56,805 nt of DNA from Ralstonia sp. ASV6 (GCF_016429285.1 NZ_JAELUI010000011.1:1-56805); one strand, 5' to 3'. Shown: positions 9,375-19,205, counted from the stretch's first letter. A program made the numbers and translations. Notes: a model not told the origin generated them from the sequence alone.

Positions 9375-10316
9375 CTAGGGTGTTTGCGGACGTGTGGATT
9401 GCGCCTGCACCAGGCGCACCAACTGCATCAGTGTCTCGGTATGCGGCACACGCACACCATGCCGACGTGCCGCTACGACCACGGCACCGTTGATCGACTC
9501 GATCTCGGTCGGACGCCCGGCCAGCACATCCTGCAGCATCGACGGCTTGTGCCCGCGATGCGCGACGATGGCGTGGCGCACGTTCTCGCTCACTTTGATT
9601 GCGTCGACGTTGACACCGCTCGCCCTTGCCACCGCAAGCACTTCTTCGACAATGGTCAGCGCGAGTGCCGGCCCATCCTCCACCGCGCCCAGCGCGTCGA
9701 CGGGGCGGTTCAACACCGTACACAGTGGATTGAGCGCGGCATTGAAGGCGACCTTTTCCCACACGGCGCCCCATACGTTGGCATCGGCTTGGCTGCGTAG
9801 ACCCGCGTCGGACAAGACACATACGACGCGCTCCAGCATCGGCCGATCAACACCATCGGCCGTCATCATGCGGATCACGCCAGCGCCATGCGAGCGCACG
9901 TGACCGGGCCCCGCCAGATCCGCAGGCCATGTCGTTACACCAACGAGGATGCGTTCCTGCGGCACCACCGAAGCCAGCGCCTCTACATTGCCCAGGCCGT
10001 TCTGTAACGTCAGCACATACGTGGACGGCCCGATCAGCTGACGCACGCTCGCCAGCGCAGCGCGCGTGTGCATCGACTTCGTGAAGACGATGAGCAGATC
10101 CGGCACCTGGGTTGCCTGGCTCGGGCGCAACGCCTGCAGGTTGCGCACGTGGCGGTCACCGGTATCGGTTTCCAGCCGCAAGCCGTGGGCGGCAATCACA
10201 GCAAGGTGTGCATCGTTGATGTCGAGCAGCGTGACCTGCTCGCCCGTTTCCGCCAGCAACCCACCGAACAGCGAGCCCATGGCGCCCGCACCAAGAATGG
10301 CGATCTTCATACGCAT
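9375..10316 (-). CDS. Ketopantoate reductase family protein (PanE/ApbA-like)
   Basis: A 313-residue NADPH-dependent 2-hydroxyacid dehydrogenase-type reductase. The Rossmann motif GAGAMGSLFG is at about residues 8-17, the conserved TKSMHT follows near 75, and the C-terminal half has SMLQDVLAGRPTEIESINGAVV, the ketopantoate reductase signature. It starts one base after the aldehyde dehydrogenase stop; an alternative ATG two codons later is equally possible. True PanE makes pantoate for CoA, but this copy lies in a catabolic operon with benzoylformate decarboxylase, so it may reduce another 2-oxo acid. Family is sure; substrate is open. Confidence 0.87.
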   Translation of the reverse strand: MRMKIAILGAGAMGSLFGGLLAETGEQVTLLDINDAHLAVIAAHGLRLETDTGDRHVRNLQALRPSQATQVPDLLIVFTKSMHTRAALASVRQLIGPSTYVLTLQNGLGNVEALASVVPQERILVGVTTWPADLAGPGHVRSHGAGVIRMMTADGVDRPMLERVVCVLSDAGLRSQADANVWGAVWEKVAFNAALNPLCTVLNRPVDALGAVEDGPALALTIVEEVLAVARASGVNVDAIKVSENVRHAIVAHRGHKPSMLQDVLAGRPTEIESINGAVVVAARRHGVRVPHTETLMQLVRLVQAQSTRPQTP

Positions 10317-10317
10317 C

Positions 10318-11802
10318 TCAGAACGGATAGTGGCGCGGCGTGGTCTGCACCGTCATCCAGCGCAGCTCGGTAAATTCGGCCACACCCGCGCGGCCGCCAA
10401 AGCGTCCAAAGCCGCTCGCCTTGACGCCGCCAAACGGCATCTGTGCTTCGTCATGCACGGTCGGGCCGTTGATATGGCAGATGCCCGATTCGATACGACG
10501 GGCCACGTTCATGGCGCGCGCCACGTCTCGGCTGAACACGGCAGACGACAGCCCATATGCGTTGTCATTGGCGCAGGCGATAGCAGCATCGTCGCCGCTC
10601 ACACGCACGATGCCCTTGACCGGGCCGAAGGACTCTTCCGAATAGATCAGCATGTCCGCCGTGACGTGATCGAGCAGCGTGGCGGGCATCAACGTGCTGG
10701 TGGCCTTGCCGCCGCACAGCAGCTTCGCACCCTTGGCAAGCGCATCGTCGATCATGTGGTTGCAACGCTCGACCGTGCTCATATCGACCACCGAGCCGAG
10801 CACCGCTGGCCCCTTGCGCGGATCGCCCAGCGGCAGCGAAGCGGCCTTGGCGGCCAGCTTCGCAACGAATGAATCGGCGATGGCTTCATCGACGATGATG
10901 CGTTCGGTAGACATGCAGATCTGGCCCGAGTTGGCGAACGCGCCGAACGCCGCACCGTCCACCGCGGCGTCGATGTCCGCATCGGCCAACACCAGCAGCG
11001 GTGCCTTGCCGCCCAGCTCCAGCACGGCGGGCTTCAGATGCGTGGCACAGGTCTGCGCGATGATGCGCCCCACCCGCGTCGAGCCCGTGAAGTTGACGCG
11101 ACGCACTGCGGGGTGAGCAATCATCGCCTCCACGATTGCACCGGCATCGGCCGGCGCGTTCGTCACAAAGTTGACGACGCCCTTGGGCAGCCCTGCTTCC
11201 TGCAGCGCTTCGATGATGAGTCCATGCGTGGCAGGCGATATCTCCGAGCCCTTGAGCACCACAGTGTTGCCGCACGCCAGCGGCAACGCAATCGCACGCG
11301 CCGCCAGGATGACCGGTGCGTTCCACGGTGCGATACCAAGCACGACGCCTGCAGGCTGACGCACGCCCATGGCGAGGCTGCCTGGTATGTCCGATGGGAT
11401 GATCTCGCCGGCAATCTGCGTGACCATGGCGGCAGCCTCCAGCAAACCGCTGGCGGCCAGATGCACGTTGAAGCCCGCCCACAATGCTGAGGCGCCGGTC
11501 TCCGCTGCCATTGCAGCGGCGAAGGCTGCGCCCTTGGCTTCAAGTGCCTGGGCGGCACGCATCAGCAACGCACGGCGCTCGGTCGGTCCCATGGCGGCCC
11601 AGCCGGGGAACGCAGCCGCGGCGGCGTCGACGGCATTCTTCGCATCCTCCACCGTTGCTGCGGGTGCTCGCGTCGCGACAGAACCATCCAGCGGGTTGCG
11701 GCGCTCGAAGACTGCGCCATTGCTGGCTTGCACGCGCTCGCCGTTGATCAGCATCGAGATGGTTTGCGCACCCTCCAGCGGGGCGACAGTCGTATTCGTC
11801 AT
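10318..11802 (-). CDS. NAD(P)-dependent aldehyde dehydrogenase (benzaldehyde/salicylaldehyde/vanillin type)
   Basis: A 494-residue enzyme oxidising an aldehyde to the acid. Visible are LELGGKAP carrying the general-base Glu and NSGQICMSTERI carrying the catalytic Cys, both in normal spacing. The sequence looks like the aromatic-aldehyde branch (salicylaldehyde, vanillin and benzaldehyde dehydrogenases). Its start codon overlaps the last base of the mdlC stop (TGATG), tight coupling that fits a pathway in which benzoylformate decarboxylase makes the aldehyde and this enzyme oxidises it to benzoate. The precise aldehyde is inferred from context. Confidence 0.9.
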   Translation of the reverse strand: MTNTTVAPLEGAQTISMLINGERVQASNGAVFERRNPLDGSVATRAPAATVEDAKNAVDAAAAAFPGWAAMGPTERRALLMRAAQALEAKGAAFAAAMAAETGASALWAGFNVHLAASGLLEAAAMVTQIAGEIIPSDIPGSLAMGVRQPAGVVLGIAPWNAPVILAARAIALPLACGNTVVLKGSEISPATHGLIIEALQEAGLPKGVVNFVTNAPADAGAIVEAMIAHPAVRRVNFTGSTRVGRIIAQTCATHLKPAVLELGGKAPLLVLADADIDAAVDGAAFGAFANSGQICMSTERIIVDEAIADSFVAKLAAKAASLPLGDPRKGPAVLGSVVDMSTVERCNHMIDDALAKGAKLLCGGKATSTLMPATLLDHVTADMLIYSEESFGPVKGIVRVSGDDAAIACANDNAYGLSSAVFSRDVARAMNVARRIESGICHINGPTVHDEAQMPFGGVKASGFGRFGGRAGVAEFTELRWMTVQTTPRHYPF

Positions 11803-13391
11803 CAGGCAATCTCCACTTCAATCAAGGTTGGTCCGGTGGATTGCAGCGCGGCGCGCAGCATGGCCTCCAACGCGTGTGGGTCAGTCACGCGCTCGCCGGT
11901 GCAGCCCATGGCGCGAGCCAATCCGACGAAGTCGATGCCGTGCAGGTCAGTGCCTTGCACCGGGTCATTGGGTGCAAAGCCGAACACCGGCGCGAAATCC
12001 TGCAGGGCAGCATAGCGGCGGTTGTTCAGGATCACGAACGTCATGGGCAACTTGAGCAGCGATGCGCTCCACAGCGCCTGGATGGAGTACATGCTCGATC
12101 CATCGCCAATCAGGCCGATCACGCGCGTGCCCGGCTTGGCGAGTGCCACACCTACAGCGGCAGGCATGCCGTAGCCCAATCCCCCGCTATCCATGGTGTA
12201 GAAAGCGCCCGAGCGACGCATCGGCAGGTAGGCCTGCATCACCGAGCGCGCGCTGGGGGCCTCTTCAACGACGATGTCTGCGGGGCCTCGCAGCGCATCG
12301 AGCGTTTGCAAAACGAAGGCGGTGGACATGGGCGATGCCGGTTCGGCTCGCGGCGATTTGACGCGGACCACAGGCAGCGGCCGCGCGGGCGGCGCGGGCC
12401 TTGAGAGCAAGTCCTGCACGCCGAGACGGATGTTGCCGACGGCCGAGACGCCCTCGGGCGTCCACGATGCGGTGGCCGGATCATCGACCAACTGTACGAG
12501 CTTGGCTCCCACCGGCACGTGCGGCCCATGTCCTTCCACGTGATACGTGAACGCCGGTGCGCCAAGCGCAAACACCACGTCGTGCCCCTGCAGCAGGCCG
12601 ACGATCTTCTCGCGCATCGCCGGCAGGAAACCGGCGAACAGGCGGTGGTCTTCCGGAAAGGCGCCACGCCCAGCCATTGGTGCGGTAAACACACGTGCGC
12701 TGTGCGCTTCGGCAAGCTGCACAACGGCATCCCAGGCACCCGCGCGATCCACAGCTGCACCTACAACAAACGCCGGCCGCTGCGCCGCATCCAGCGTGTC
12801 GCCAATGCGCGCGAGCGTGGCGGGATCGGGCCGCACCTCGTACGCCACGTCATGCGCAGCAACAGGCTCGGTCAGCTGATCCCAGTCATCGACAGGGATA
12901 GACACCAGCACAGGGCCACGCGGCTCCTGCATGGCGATGTGATATGCACGAGCCAGCGCCAGCGGCACGTCCTGCGCGCGCGCAGGCTCGATGCTCCATT
13001 TGACGTACGGCTTGGGCAGCTCGGTGGCCTGGTTGGAGGCAAGGAATGGATCGAACGGCAAGATGGACCGGGCCTGCTGCCCCGCCGTGATCACCAGCGG
13101 CGTGCGGTTCTTGAACGCCGTAAAGATGTTGCCCATCGCGTTGCCGACACCCGCCGCCGAGTGCAAATTGACTAGCGCGGCGTTGCCGGTTGCCTGCGCA
13201 TAGCCGTCGGCCATGCCAACCACCACAGCCTCCTGCAGGCCGAGGATGTAGCGAAAGTCCTCCGGAAAATCCCGGAACATCGGCAGCTCGGTGGACCCCG
13301 GATTGCCGAACACGTGGGTCATGCCGAGCCGGCGAAGCAGTTCGATCGTGGCGTCGCGCACCGTGACGAGCGCGAGCGAAGTGCGGGTCAT
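11802..13391 (-). CDS. mdlC: Benzoylformate decarboxylase-like ThDP enzyme
   Basis: A thiamine-diphosphate enzyme decarboxylating an aromatic 2-oxo acid such as benzoylformate to the aldehyde. The 529 residues match the Pseudomonas putida enzyme (528). The active-site groups known from that enzyme are present: Ser33 in FGNPGSTE, Glu54 in LQEA, His77 in NLHSAAG, and a Tyr-His pair in AFTYHVEGHG corresponding to His281. The ThDP motif runs from GDGSSMYS to LNNRRYAAL. The ATG at 13391 is preceded by AAGGAG seven bases away; a longer reading upstream is rejected. It is the first gene of a minus-strand operon with the aldehyde dehydrogenase and PanE-like protein, and diverges from a LysR gene. Confidence 0.88.
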   Translation of the reverse strand: MTRTSLALVTVRDATIELLRRLGMTHVFGNPGSTELPMFRDFPEDFRYILGLQEAVVVGMADGYAQATGNAALVNLHSAAGVGNAMGNIFTAFKNRTPLVITAGQQARSILPFDPFLASNQATELPKPYVKWSIEPARAQDVPLALARAYHIAMQEPRGPVLVSIPVDDWDQLTEPVAAHDVAYEVRPDPATLARIGDTLDAAQRPAFVVGAAVDRAGAWDAVVQLAEAHSARVFTAPMAGRGAFPEDHRLFAGFLPAMREKIVGLLQGHDVVFALGAPAFTYHVEGHGPHVPVGAKLVQLVDDPATASWTPEGVSAVGNIRLGVQDLLSRPAPPARPLPVVRVKSPRAEPASPMSTAFVLQTLDALRGPADIVVEEAPSARSVMQAYLPMRRSGAFYTMDSGGLGYGMPAAVGVALAKPGTRVIGLIGDGSSMYSIQALWSASLLKLPMTFVILNNRRYAALQDFAPVFGFAPNDPVQGTDLHGIDFVGLARAMGCTGERVTDPHALEAMLRAALQSTGPTLIEVEIA

Positions 13392-13492
13392 GCAGTGTCT
13401 CCTTGTGTTGCTCCGTGCATTGGCCGCCCAGTATGGGAGTCGTTCGACTTGCGCGATATTGAATTTTCCGCAGAAAGTCATTACCTTTTGGC
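13392..13492. promoter_or_regulatory. Divergent control region between mdlC and its LysR regulator
   Basis: The 101-base gap separates two start codons facing apart, the usual LysR arrangement in which the regulator binds between its own gene and the target operon. An A/T-rich core at about 13458-13490 (GATATTGAATTTTCC) and the spaced pair TTC...GAA within 13443-13463 are possible binding elements, but no clean T-N11-A site stands out. The mdlC ribosome site is the complement of 13398-13404. Confidence 0.45.
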
Positions 13493-14392
13493 ATGCCTTT
13501 CGACCTGCGCCAATTGCGCGCCTTCACCACCATTGTCTCGGCCGGCAGCCTCGGGCGTGCGGCAGAGGTCTTGCACGTCACCCAGTCGGCGTTGAGCCGC
13601 ATCATCAAGCGTCTGGAGGACGAAGTGGGCGCGCCGCTGTTCGAGCGGCACTCCAAGGGCATGCAACTCACCGTCATTGGGCAGGCGCTGCTGCCGCACG
13701 CCACACTCCTGCAGCACGAGGCCGACTACGCGCGCGAAGAGATCGACGCGATGCGCGGGCTTGCCAAGGGCACCATCCGCGTGGGTGCGGTCGGCAGCAT
13801 TGCCAGCTACGTCCTGCCGCTGGCCGTCGGCACAGTGGTGGCCCGCTGGCCGAATCTGCGTGTGGAAATACTGGAAGGGGTGTGGGACCGGCTAGCCGAG
13901 GGACTGGTCAAGCACGAGATCGACCTTGCGCTGTCCATGGCGATGCCGGATACGGATGCGATCATCGCGATTGCCGACTGCCGTTGGGAAGACGCGAGTT
14001 TCGTGGTGGCATCGCCCGAGCACCCGTTGCGCAAGCGCCCCGCTCTGTCGCTTGCCGACACGATGTCAGCGCCATGGGCCATCCCGCCGCGCGGTACCGG
14101 CCCATACGAGCACATGCGGCAGGTGTTCGAGGCTGCAGGCCTTGAGCTACCCAATATCGTGGTGGAAACGCGCTCAGTCACGGCGCTCAAGAGCCTGGTG
14201 GCGCGCTCGGGCTTCCTGAGCTGGATGGCCGAGCCGATGATTGATGCCGAGCGCCGTGCGGGCGTGATTGAACCACTGCCGATTCCCGGGCTGGTGGCGC
14301 GCCGCACGCTTACCGCGTTCCGGCGCCGCCACGGCATCCTGCCCAGTCCGGCCATCAAGCTGCTTGAGGCATTGCGCGAACTGACGGCGTAG
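13493..14392 (+). CDS. LysR-family transcriptional regulator of the mdlC cluster
   Basis: A 299-residue LysR regulator. The N-terminal helix-turn-helix is clear (FDLRQLRAFTTIVSAGSLGRAAEVLHVTQSALSRIIKRLE, read as residues 2-41 in separate parts) and is followed by a periplasmic-binding-like effector domain to the C-terminus. Divergent placement next to mdlC implies control of that operon, with a pathway intermediate such as benzoylformate or an aromatic acid as inducer. It ends six bases before the stop of the convergent CMD-family gene, with no terminator between. Confidence 0.92.
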   Translation: MPFDLRQLRAFTTIVSAGSLGRAAEVLHVTQSALSRIIKRLEDEVGAPLFERHSKGMQLTVIGQALLPHATLLQHEADYAREEIDAMRGLAKGTIRVGAVGSIASYVLPLAVGTVVARWPNLRVEILEGVWDRLAEGLVKHEIDLALSMAMPDTDAIIAIADCRWEDASFVVASPEHPLRKRPALSLADTMSAPWAIPPRGTGPYEHMRQVFEAAGLELPNIVVETRSVTALKSLVARSGFLSWMAEPMIDAERRAGVIEPLPIPGLVARRTLTAFRRRHGILPSPAIKLLEALRELTA

Positions 14393-14398
14393 CGCTGT

Positions 14399-14995
14399 CT
14401 ACTTCTTCTCGCGTGGCAGACGCCCCATCAGGAAGAACTCATCGTTCGGCCGCATCGAGATCACGTTCGCCATACGGTTCGACAAGCCGAAGAAGGCCGT
14501 GATGCCAGCGATGTCCCAGATGTCTTCATCGTCGAAGCCATGCACGCGCAACGCGTCGTAGTCGGCCTCGTTGACGGTGTGTGAAGCCGTGCAAACCTTC
14601 ATCGCAAAGTCGAGCATGGCCCGTTGGCGCGGCGTGATATCTGCCTTGCGATGGTTGACCGCAACCTGATCGGCCACCAGCGGATTCTTCTCGTAAATAC
14701 GCAGGATGGCGCCGTGCGCAACCACGCAATACAGGCACTGGTTGGCGCCCGACGTAGCCACCACAATCATCTCGCGCTCGCCCTTGGTCAGGCTGCTGCC
14801 CTCGCGCAGCATCAACGCATCGTGGTAGGCAAAGAAGGCGCGGCACTCATCGGGCCGGTGCGACAGCGCGAGGAATACGTTCGGCACAAAGCCGGTCTTC
14901 TCCTGCACCTCGAGGATGCGCGCGCGAATGTCTTCGGGAATGTCAGCCAGCTCAGGAACGGGGAACCGACTGATGGGCGGCGTGGTGGTCGTCAT
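14399..14995 (-). CDS. Carboxymuconolactone decarboxylase-family protein, peroxidase-related (AhpD-like)
   Basis: A 198-residue AhpD-like protein. The redox motif is CLYCVVAHG with Cys87, Cys90 and His94, plus an upstream Glu in KGERE (Glu73/75), the catalytic arrangement of alkylhydroperoxidase AhpD and of the 'uncharacterised peroxidase-related' subfamily. It is therefore more likely a thiol peroxidase or redox partner than a true gamma-carboxymuconolactone decarboxylase. The ATG at 14995 has a textbook AAAGGAG site; the longer frame upstream is not needed. It lies between the LysR regulator and msbA, and whether it belongs to the aromatic cluster is uncertain. Confidence 0.88.
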   Translation of the reverse strand: MTTTTPPISRFPVPELADIPEDIRARILEVQEKTGFVPNVFLALSHRPDECRAFFAYHDALMLREGSSLTKGEREMIVVATSGANQCLYCVVAHGAILRIYEKNPLVADQVAVNHRKADITPRQRAMLDFAMKVCTASHTVNEADYDALRVHGFDDEDIWDIAGITAFFGLSNRMANVISMRPNDEFFLMGRLPREKK

Positions 14996-15047
14996 GATGT
15001 CTCCTTTGGTGTGAGCATCACGAGCACGCCGCCCGGAAGTGAACTGC

Positions 15048-16826
15048 TTACTGAGTGGCGAACTGGATGCGATGCAGTCCAGCATACAACCCATCGCGGT
15101 CGATGAGTTCGCGGTGCGTGCCGGCCTCGGCAATCTTGCCGTGTTCGAGCACGACGATACGGTCGGCGTTTTCGATGGTCGACAGGCGGTGCGCGATCAC
15201 CAGCGTCGTGCGGCCTTCCATCAGACGTTCGAGCGCAGCCTGCACCTGGCGTTCGGATTCCGAGTCAAGCGCGGACGTTGCCTCGTCCAGGATCAGAATC
15301 GGCGCGTCCTTGTAGATGGCACGGGCAATCGCCAAGCGCTGGCGCTGGCCACCAGAGAGCTTCGAACCGTTGTCGCCGATGTTGGTGTCAATGCCTTCCG
15401 GCAGGTTATCCACCATATCCGTCAAGTACGCGGCTTCCAGTGCACGGCGTACACGCGCCATGTCGATCTCGGATGCGTCCCGCGCGCCGTACGCCACGTT
15501 GGCGGCAATGGTGTCGTTGAACAGCACCACGTCCTGGCTCACGAAGGCAATCTGGCGGCGCAGATCCTGCAGCGACAAGTCGGCCAGCGCATCGCCATCG
15601 AGCGAGATGGTGCCCGAGGTCGGATCGAAGAAGCGCGGCATCAGGTTCACCAGCGTGGTCTTGCCGCTGCCAGATGGCCCGACAAGGGCGACGATCTCAC
15701 CCGGTTTCACATGCAGGTCGACATTGTCGAGCGCAGCCCTGCCATCCGCGCCGTAGCGGAAGGTTACGCGATCGAAACGGATATCACCGCGGGCGCGGTC
15801 AATGTGCTTGCCACCTTCCTGCGGTTCGATCTGCGTATCGATCAGGCCGAAGATGAACTCGGCGGCAGTCAGGCCGCGTTGCAGCGGCTGGTTCACATCC
15901 GTCAGGTGCTTGAGCGGCGAGATCAGCAGCAGCATCGCCATCACAAAACCGGTAAAGCCGCCGACCGTGGTCTGGTTGGCCTGCGCCTGCATCATGGCGA
16001 TCGCCAGGATGATGGACAGCGCCAGCGCCGCCAGGAACTGCGTCACCGGTTGGTTCAGGCCACCGGCCACGGCTACGCGCATGGCGTAGCTGCGCAGGCG
16101 GTTGGTCATGGCGTTGAAGCGCAGCGTTTCGTAGGCCTCGCCGCCGTGCAGCTTGACGACCTTGTAGCCACCGACGGCCTCCTCCACCACGTAGGCAGCC
16201 TGGTTGGTCAGGTTCTGGCTTTCACGGTTGAGCGAGCGCAGGCGGCGATTAATGCGCGACATCAGCAGGCCGATGACCGGCAGGATCACCGCCACCACCA
16301 GTGTCAGGCGCCAGTTGGTATAGAAGAGGAAGACCAGCAGTGCGAGCACCGTCATCGAATCGCGCACCATCGTGATGAACACGCCGGTCAGCACCTGCAG
16401 CACCTGGTTGACCTCGAAGATCACGGCGTTGATGATCGACGCCGCCGTGTTCTGCTGGTAGTACGACGCCGGCGCCTGCAGCAGCCGCTCGAACATCTTC
16501 ACACGCAGGTTCAACAGCACCTTGTTCGACACCAGGCTCAGCAGGTAGGTCGACGCAAACTGCGCCACCCCGCGCACCACGGCAATGCCGACCAGCATGG
16601 CCGGCACCTGCCACAGCTTGCCGGCGTATTCACCGCCAAAGCCTTGGTCCAGCAGGTCCTTCACGACCTTGGGGATGATCCCTTCCGTGGCCGCCACCAC
16701 GCCCATGGCAACCATAGAGAGGATGAACGCGGTCATCTCGGGGCGCAGGTAGCCCCATAACCGTTTGAGGTGGTTATCCTTGTTCAGATTACGCGGCTGA
16801 TCGCCTGCGGATGCATTGACTGCCAT
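15048..16826 (-). CDS. msbA: Lipid A export ABC transporter, ATPase/permease
   Basis: Flips lipid A-core from the inner to the outer leaflet of the inner membrane as a homodimer. The 592-residue half-transporter has six hydrophobic helices over about residues 25-325 and a nucleotide-binding domain with Walker [12 protein letters not shown], the signature [14 protein letters not shown] and Walker [13 protein letters not shown]. Length is close to E. coli MsbA (582). The start at 16826 ([13 protein letters not shown]) gives the family N-terminus; a longer reading to 17000 would add an unrelated Cys/His-containing leader. It diverges from the O-antigen ligase gene, so lipid A export and core/O-antigen assembly are encoded together. 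Confidence 0.94.
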   Translation of the reverse strand: MAVNASAGDQPRNLNKDNHLKRLWGYLRPEMTAFILSMVAMGVVAATEGIIPKVVKDLLDQGFGGEYAGKLWQVPAMLVGIAVVRGVAQFASTYLLSLVSNKVLLNLRVKMFERLLQAPASYYQQNTAASIINAVIFEVNQVLQVLTGVFITMVRDSMTVLALLVFLFYTNWRLTLVVAVILPVIGLLMSRINRRLRSLNRESQNLTNQAAYVVEEAVGGYKVVKLHGGEAYETLRFNAMTNRLRSYAMRVAVAGGLNQPVTQFLAALALSIILAIAMMQAQANQTTVGGFTGFVMAMLLLISPLKHLTDVNQPLQRGLTAAEFIFGLIDTQIEPQEGGKHIDRARGDIRFDRVTFRYGADGRAALDNVDLHVKPGEIVALVGPSGSGKTTLVNLMPRFFDPTSGTISLDGDALADLSLQDLRRQIAFVSQDVVLFNDTIAANVAYGARDASEIDMARVRRALEAAYLTDMVDNLPEGIDTNIGDNGSKLSGGQRQRLAIARAIYKDAPILILDEATSALDSESERQVQAALERLMEGRTTLVIAHRLSTIENADRIVVLEHGKIAEAGTHRELIDRDGLYAGLHRIQFATQ

Positions 16827-16934
16827 AAAGTTCGAGTGGTGCCCCTGGCATACATGCCGGGCAGGATGTGGTGATAACACAGCCGTACAAGTTGGCAGTG
16901 CACACTGTGGAGCGGCACGCCGTATCCCTAACGG

Positions 16935-16940
16935 TATACT
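16935..16940 (+). promoter_or_regulatory. Candidate -10 element for the O-antigen ligase/glycosyltransferase genes
   Basis: TATACT stands in the 255-base gap between msbA and the ligase, about 140 bases upstream of the ligase start; the expected -35 position (GCGGCA) is poor. Facing the other way, TACAAT on the minus strand (17016-17011) is a possible msbA -10. Both are weak predictions, and nothing else was seen in this gap. Confidence 0.3.
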
Positions 16941-17081
16941 CGCGGCTGTCGATTTCGGGCCAAACTGCGACTTGGACCGACAGTGGACGGTATTGCCCAA
17001 ATGGCCGAGTATTGTACAACCGCGCCAGCGTCGTCACGGCGGGCATTTATCCATGCCCTCGCCCATATCACCTCTCGCTTC

Positions 17082-18386
17082 ATGATCACTGCTCTCCCCG
17101 CTTTCGCACTGAACCGCTGGAACTTTGCGCGGCTGTGCGCCGTGTGCACCCTAGCCCTCATCCCGATTTCCACTGCTGCCGTCAACATCCTTGGACCGCT
17201 GGCCTTGGTTGTCATGCTGACCTGTCGTGAATTCTGGCAAGAAGCGCGCCGGTTGCAACATAACCGCACGGCGATAGCGGCAGTCGCGCTTTTCCTCCTG
17301 TTGGCGTTGAGCTTGCTGTGGGGTACCGCACCAAGCGGCGAGGCGCTCGCCACACTATCCAAATATCGTAAGCTGCTATTCATTCCGTTCTTGTTGATGC
17401 TCTTTCAAGATGGAGCTTGGCGCCGGCTGGCGATGCAAGCCTTGTTCGCATCGCTGACAGTGATATTGATCCTGTCTTGCACGAACTGGCTGGGCTGGAC
17501 GCATGTGGGGCAGTCATATGGCCCCGATCCGGTACGTGCCAGTTGGGTATTCAAACATCACATTACCCAGGGCATCTTTACCGCATTGCTTGCGTATTTC
17601 GCGCTGATCGTCGCCACGGCACACTGGAACCGTGTTCTGAACGCGGAACGAACCCCAGTCGCCATGCGGGCCGCATGTGGCGGCGTCTTTGCGTTGGCAA
17701 TGGTTAACCTGTTCTTGGTACAACAGGGTCGGACCGGGCAGGTTCTCATTGTGCCGCTCCTGATGCTTTGGGGGTGGCAAACCTTCCTGCGCGGCAGAGC
17801 ACTGACAGCTAGCCGCATCATCACCGTCATCGGCATGGCCATTGTGGTCGGAGCCTCAGCAGTGGCTTACGTTGCCCATCACAAGCAATCGCGCATGTCC
17901 GAGGTCTCCTCTGAGATTCAGAACTACGAACGACATGGCGATGTCACATCGACGGGGCTACGCCTTGAGTTTTATCGACGCGCCTTGATTCTGATCAGCC
18001 AACGCCCCGTCGTCGGATATGGGGTGGGTAGCATCGAGCCCCAGTTCCGGAACATGACTGCCGGTCAAATTGGCGCCTATGGCATCGGATCAACGAATCC
18101 GCACAATGAATACTTGATGATGGGCGTCCAGGCAGGCGCTCTCGGCATACTTGCGCTCGTGTGGTTGATTGGCCAAGCCTGGCTTGGCAGCTTAAGGGCA
18201 CCGGGTTTCGAGGGTGTCTTCTGCGCCGGCTATGTCGCTGCATTTACCATCGGCTGCGCCGCCAACTCGCTGCTCCTCGATTTTCCGGAGGGTCATATGT
18301 TCGTCTTCCTCGTCGGCATACTGCTAAGCGGTCTCTTTGCCAACCGACATACACCGCACAAGGCCGGGGTTGCTTCGCAGCCCTGA
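17082..18386 (+). CDS. waaL: O-antigen ligase family protein (WaaL-like)
   Basis: A 434-residue integral membrane protein with about ten hydrophobic segments and a large periplasmic loop containing the Wzy_C-type region (SSEIQNYERHG, TSTGLRLEFYRRAL, GIGSTNPHNEYLMMGVQ; the conserved N-P-H-N-E is characteristic of WaaL). It joins O-antigen from its lipid carrier to the lipid A core at the periplasmic face. The ATG at 17082 places the first helix directly after a short N-terminus. Neighbours (msbA and two glycosyltransferases) support an LPS role over an exopolysaccharide polymerase. The coding DNA is less GC-rich than the flanks. Confidence 0.86.
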   Translation: MITALPAFALNRWNFARLCAVCTLALIPISTAAVNILGPLALVVMLTCREFWQEARRLQHNRTAIAAVALFLLLALSLLWGTAPSGEALATLSKYRKLLFIPFLLMLFQDGAWRRLAMQALFASLTVILILSCTNWLGWTHVGQSYGPDPVRASWVFKHHITQGIFTALLAYFALIVATAHWNRVLNAERTPVAMRAACGGVFALAMVNLFLVQQGRTGQVLIVPLLMLWGWQTFLRGRALTASRIITVIGMAIVVGASAVAYVAHHKQSRMSEVSSEIQNYERHGDVTSTGLRLEFYRRALILISQRPVVGYGVGSIEPQFRNMTAGQIGAYGIGSTNPHNEYLMMGVQAGALGILALVWLIGQAWLGSLRAPGFEGVFCAGYVAAFTIGCAANSLLLDFPEGHMFVFLVGILLSGLFANRHTPHKAGVASQP

Positions 18387-18428
18387 CCAACAGGCCTCAA
18401 GCACCTGCAACCGTATCGATCACTGTTT

Positions 18429-19205
18429 ATGCCAACAACAACTTCCGCTCGCGCCACACTCAGCGTCATCATCGTCGCCATGAATGAGGCAAACGACATT
18501 GGCGACTGCATTCGCTCGGTGCGAGACTGGGCCGATGACGTTGTCGTCTTTGATTCCGGTAGCACCGATGGGACACAAGCTATTTGCCGAGAGCTTGGCG
18601 TTCGTCTGTTTGAGACCGACTGGCCGGGCTATGGTGAGCAGTCCAATCGAGCCCTGCGCGCAACCCATACCGACTGGGTGCTCTCACTGGATGCGGACGA
18701 GCGCGTAAGCCCGGAATTGCGCGATGAAATGCTAAATGTGCTGCAGAACGGCAGCCCGCATACCGTCTTCTCCATGCCGCGCAGTTCGAGTTTTTGCGGC
18801 CGGTTCATGAAGCATTCTGGCTGGTGGCCTGACCGAATCCGGCGCTTTTTCAAGCGCGAACATGTCACGTTCTACGATGCACCAGTCCACTCTCACTTAG
18901 TGTTCAAGGGAAGCGTCGGCAACTTTAAGGCCCCGATCATCCATTACTCGATTCCGGACGTGTACACAGCACTGGCGAAGGCTAACCGGTACTCAACGGA
19001 TGGAGCACGTGCGAGCTTCGCACAAGGCAAGCGAGGTTCACTGCGCAGCGCCATTGGGCACGGCATTTGGGCATTCATACGAACCTATTTCATACAACGC
19101 GGATTCTTAGACGGCACCGAAGGGTTCATACTGGCCGTATGCAATGCGGAGGGTACCTATTACCGCTATATCAAACTCATGATGCTTGAGCGCCATGGCC
19201 ATTAA
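18429..19205 (+). CDS. Family 2 glycosyltransferase, LPS core type (WaaE/KdtX-like)
   Basis: A 258-residue cytoplasmic GT-A enzyme. SVIIVAMNEANDIGDCI at the N-terminus, the nucleotide-binding VVFDSGSTDGT near residue 40 and LSLDADERVSPELRDE near residue 80 are characteristic of the WaaE/KdtX group that adds a beta-1,4-glucose to heptose I of the core. In some genomes such a gene lies beside waaA or coaD; here it follows the ligase by 42 bases. Its end overlaps the next gene by 11 bases. The sugar donor and acceptor are inferred from the subfamily. Confidence 0.85.
   Translation: MPTTTSARATLSVIIVAMNEANDIGDCIRSVRDWADDVVVFDSGSTDGTQAICRELGVRLFETDWPGYGEQSNRALRATHTDWVLSLDADERVSPELRDEMLNVLQNGSPHTVFSMPRSSSFCGRFMKHSGWWPDRIRRFFKREHVTFYDAPVHSHLVFKGSVGNFKAPIIHYSIPDVYTALAKANRYSTDGARASFAQGKRGSLRSAIGHGIWAFIRTYFIQRGFLDGTEGFILAVCNAEGTYYRYIKLMMLERHGH

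Noticed and set aside
15039-16760. A plus-strand open frame of about 573 codons antisense to msbA
   Set aside because: Low-complexity His/Gln/Arg translation; a shadow of msbA codon bias.
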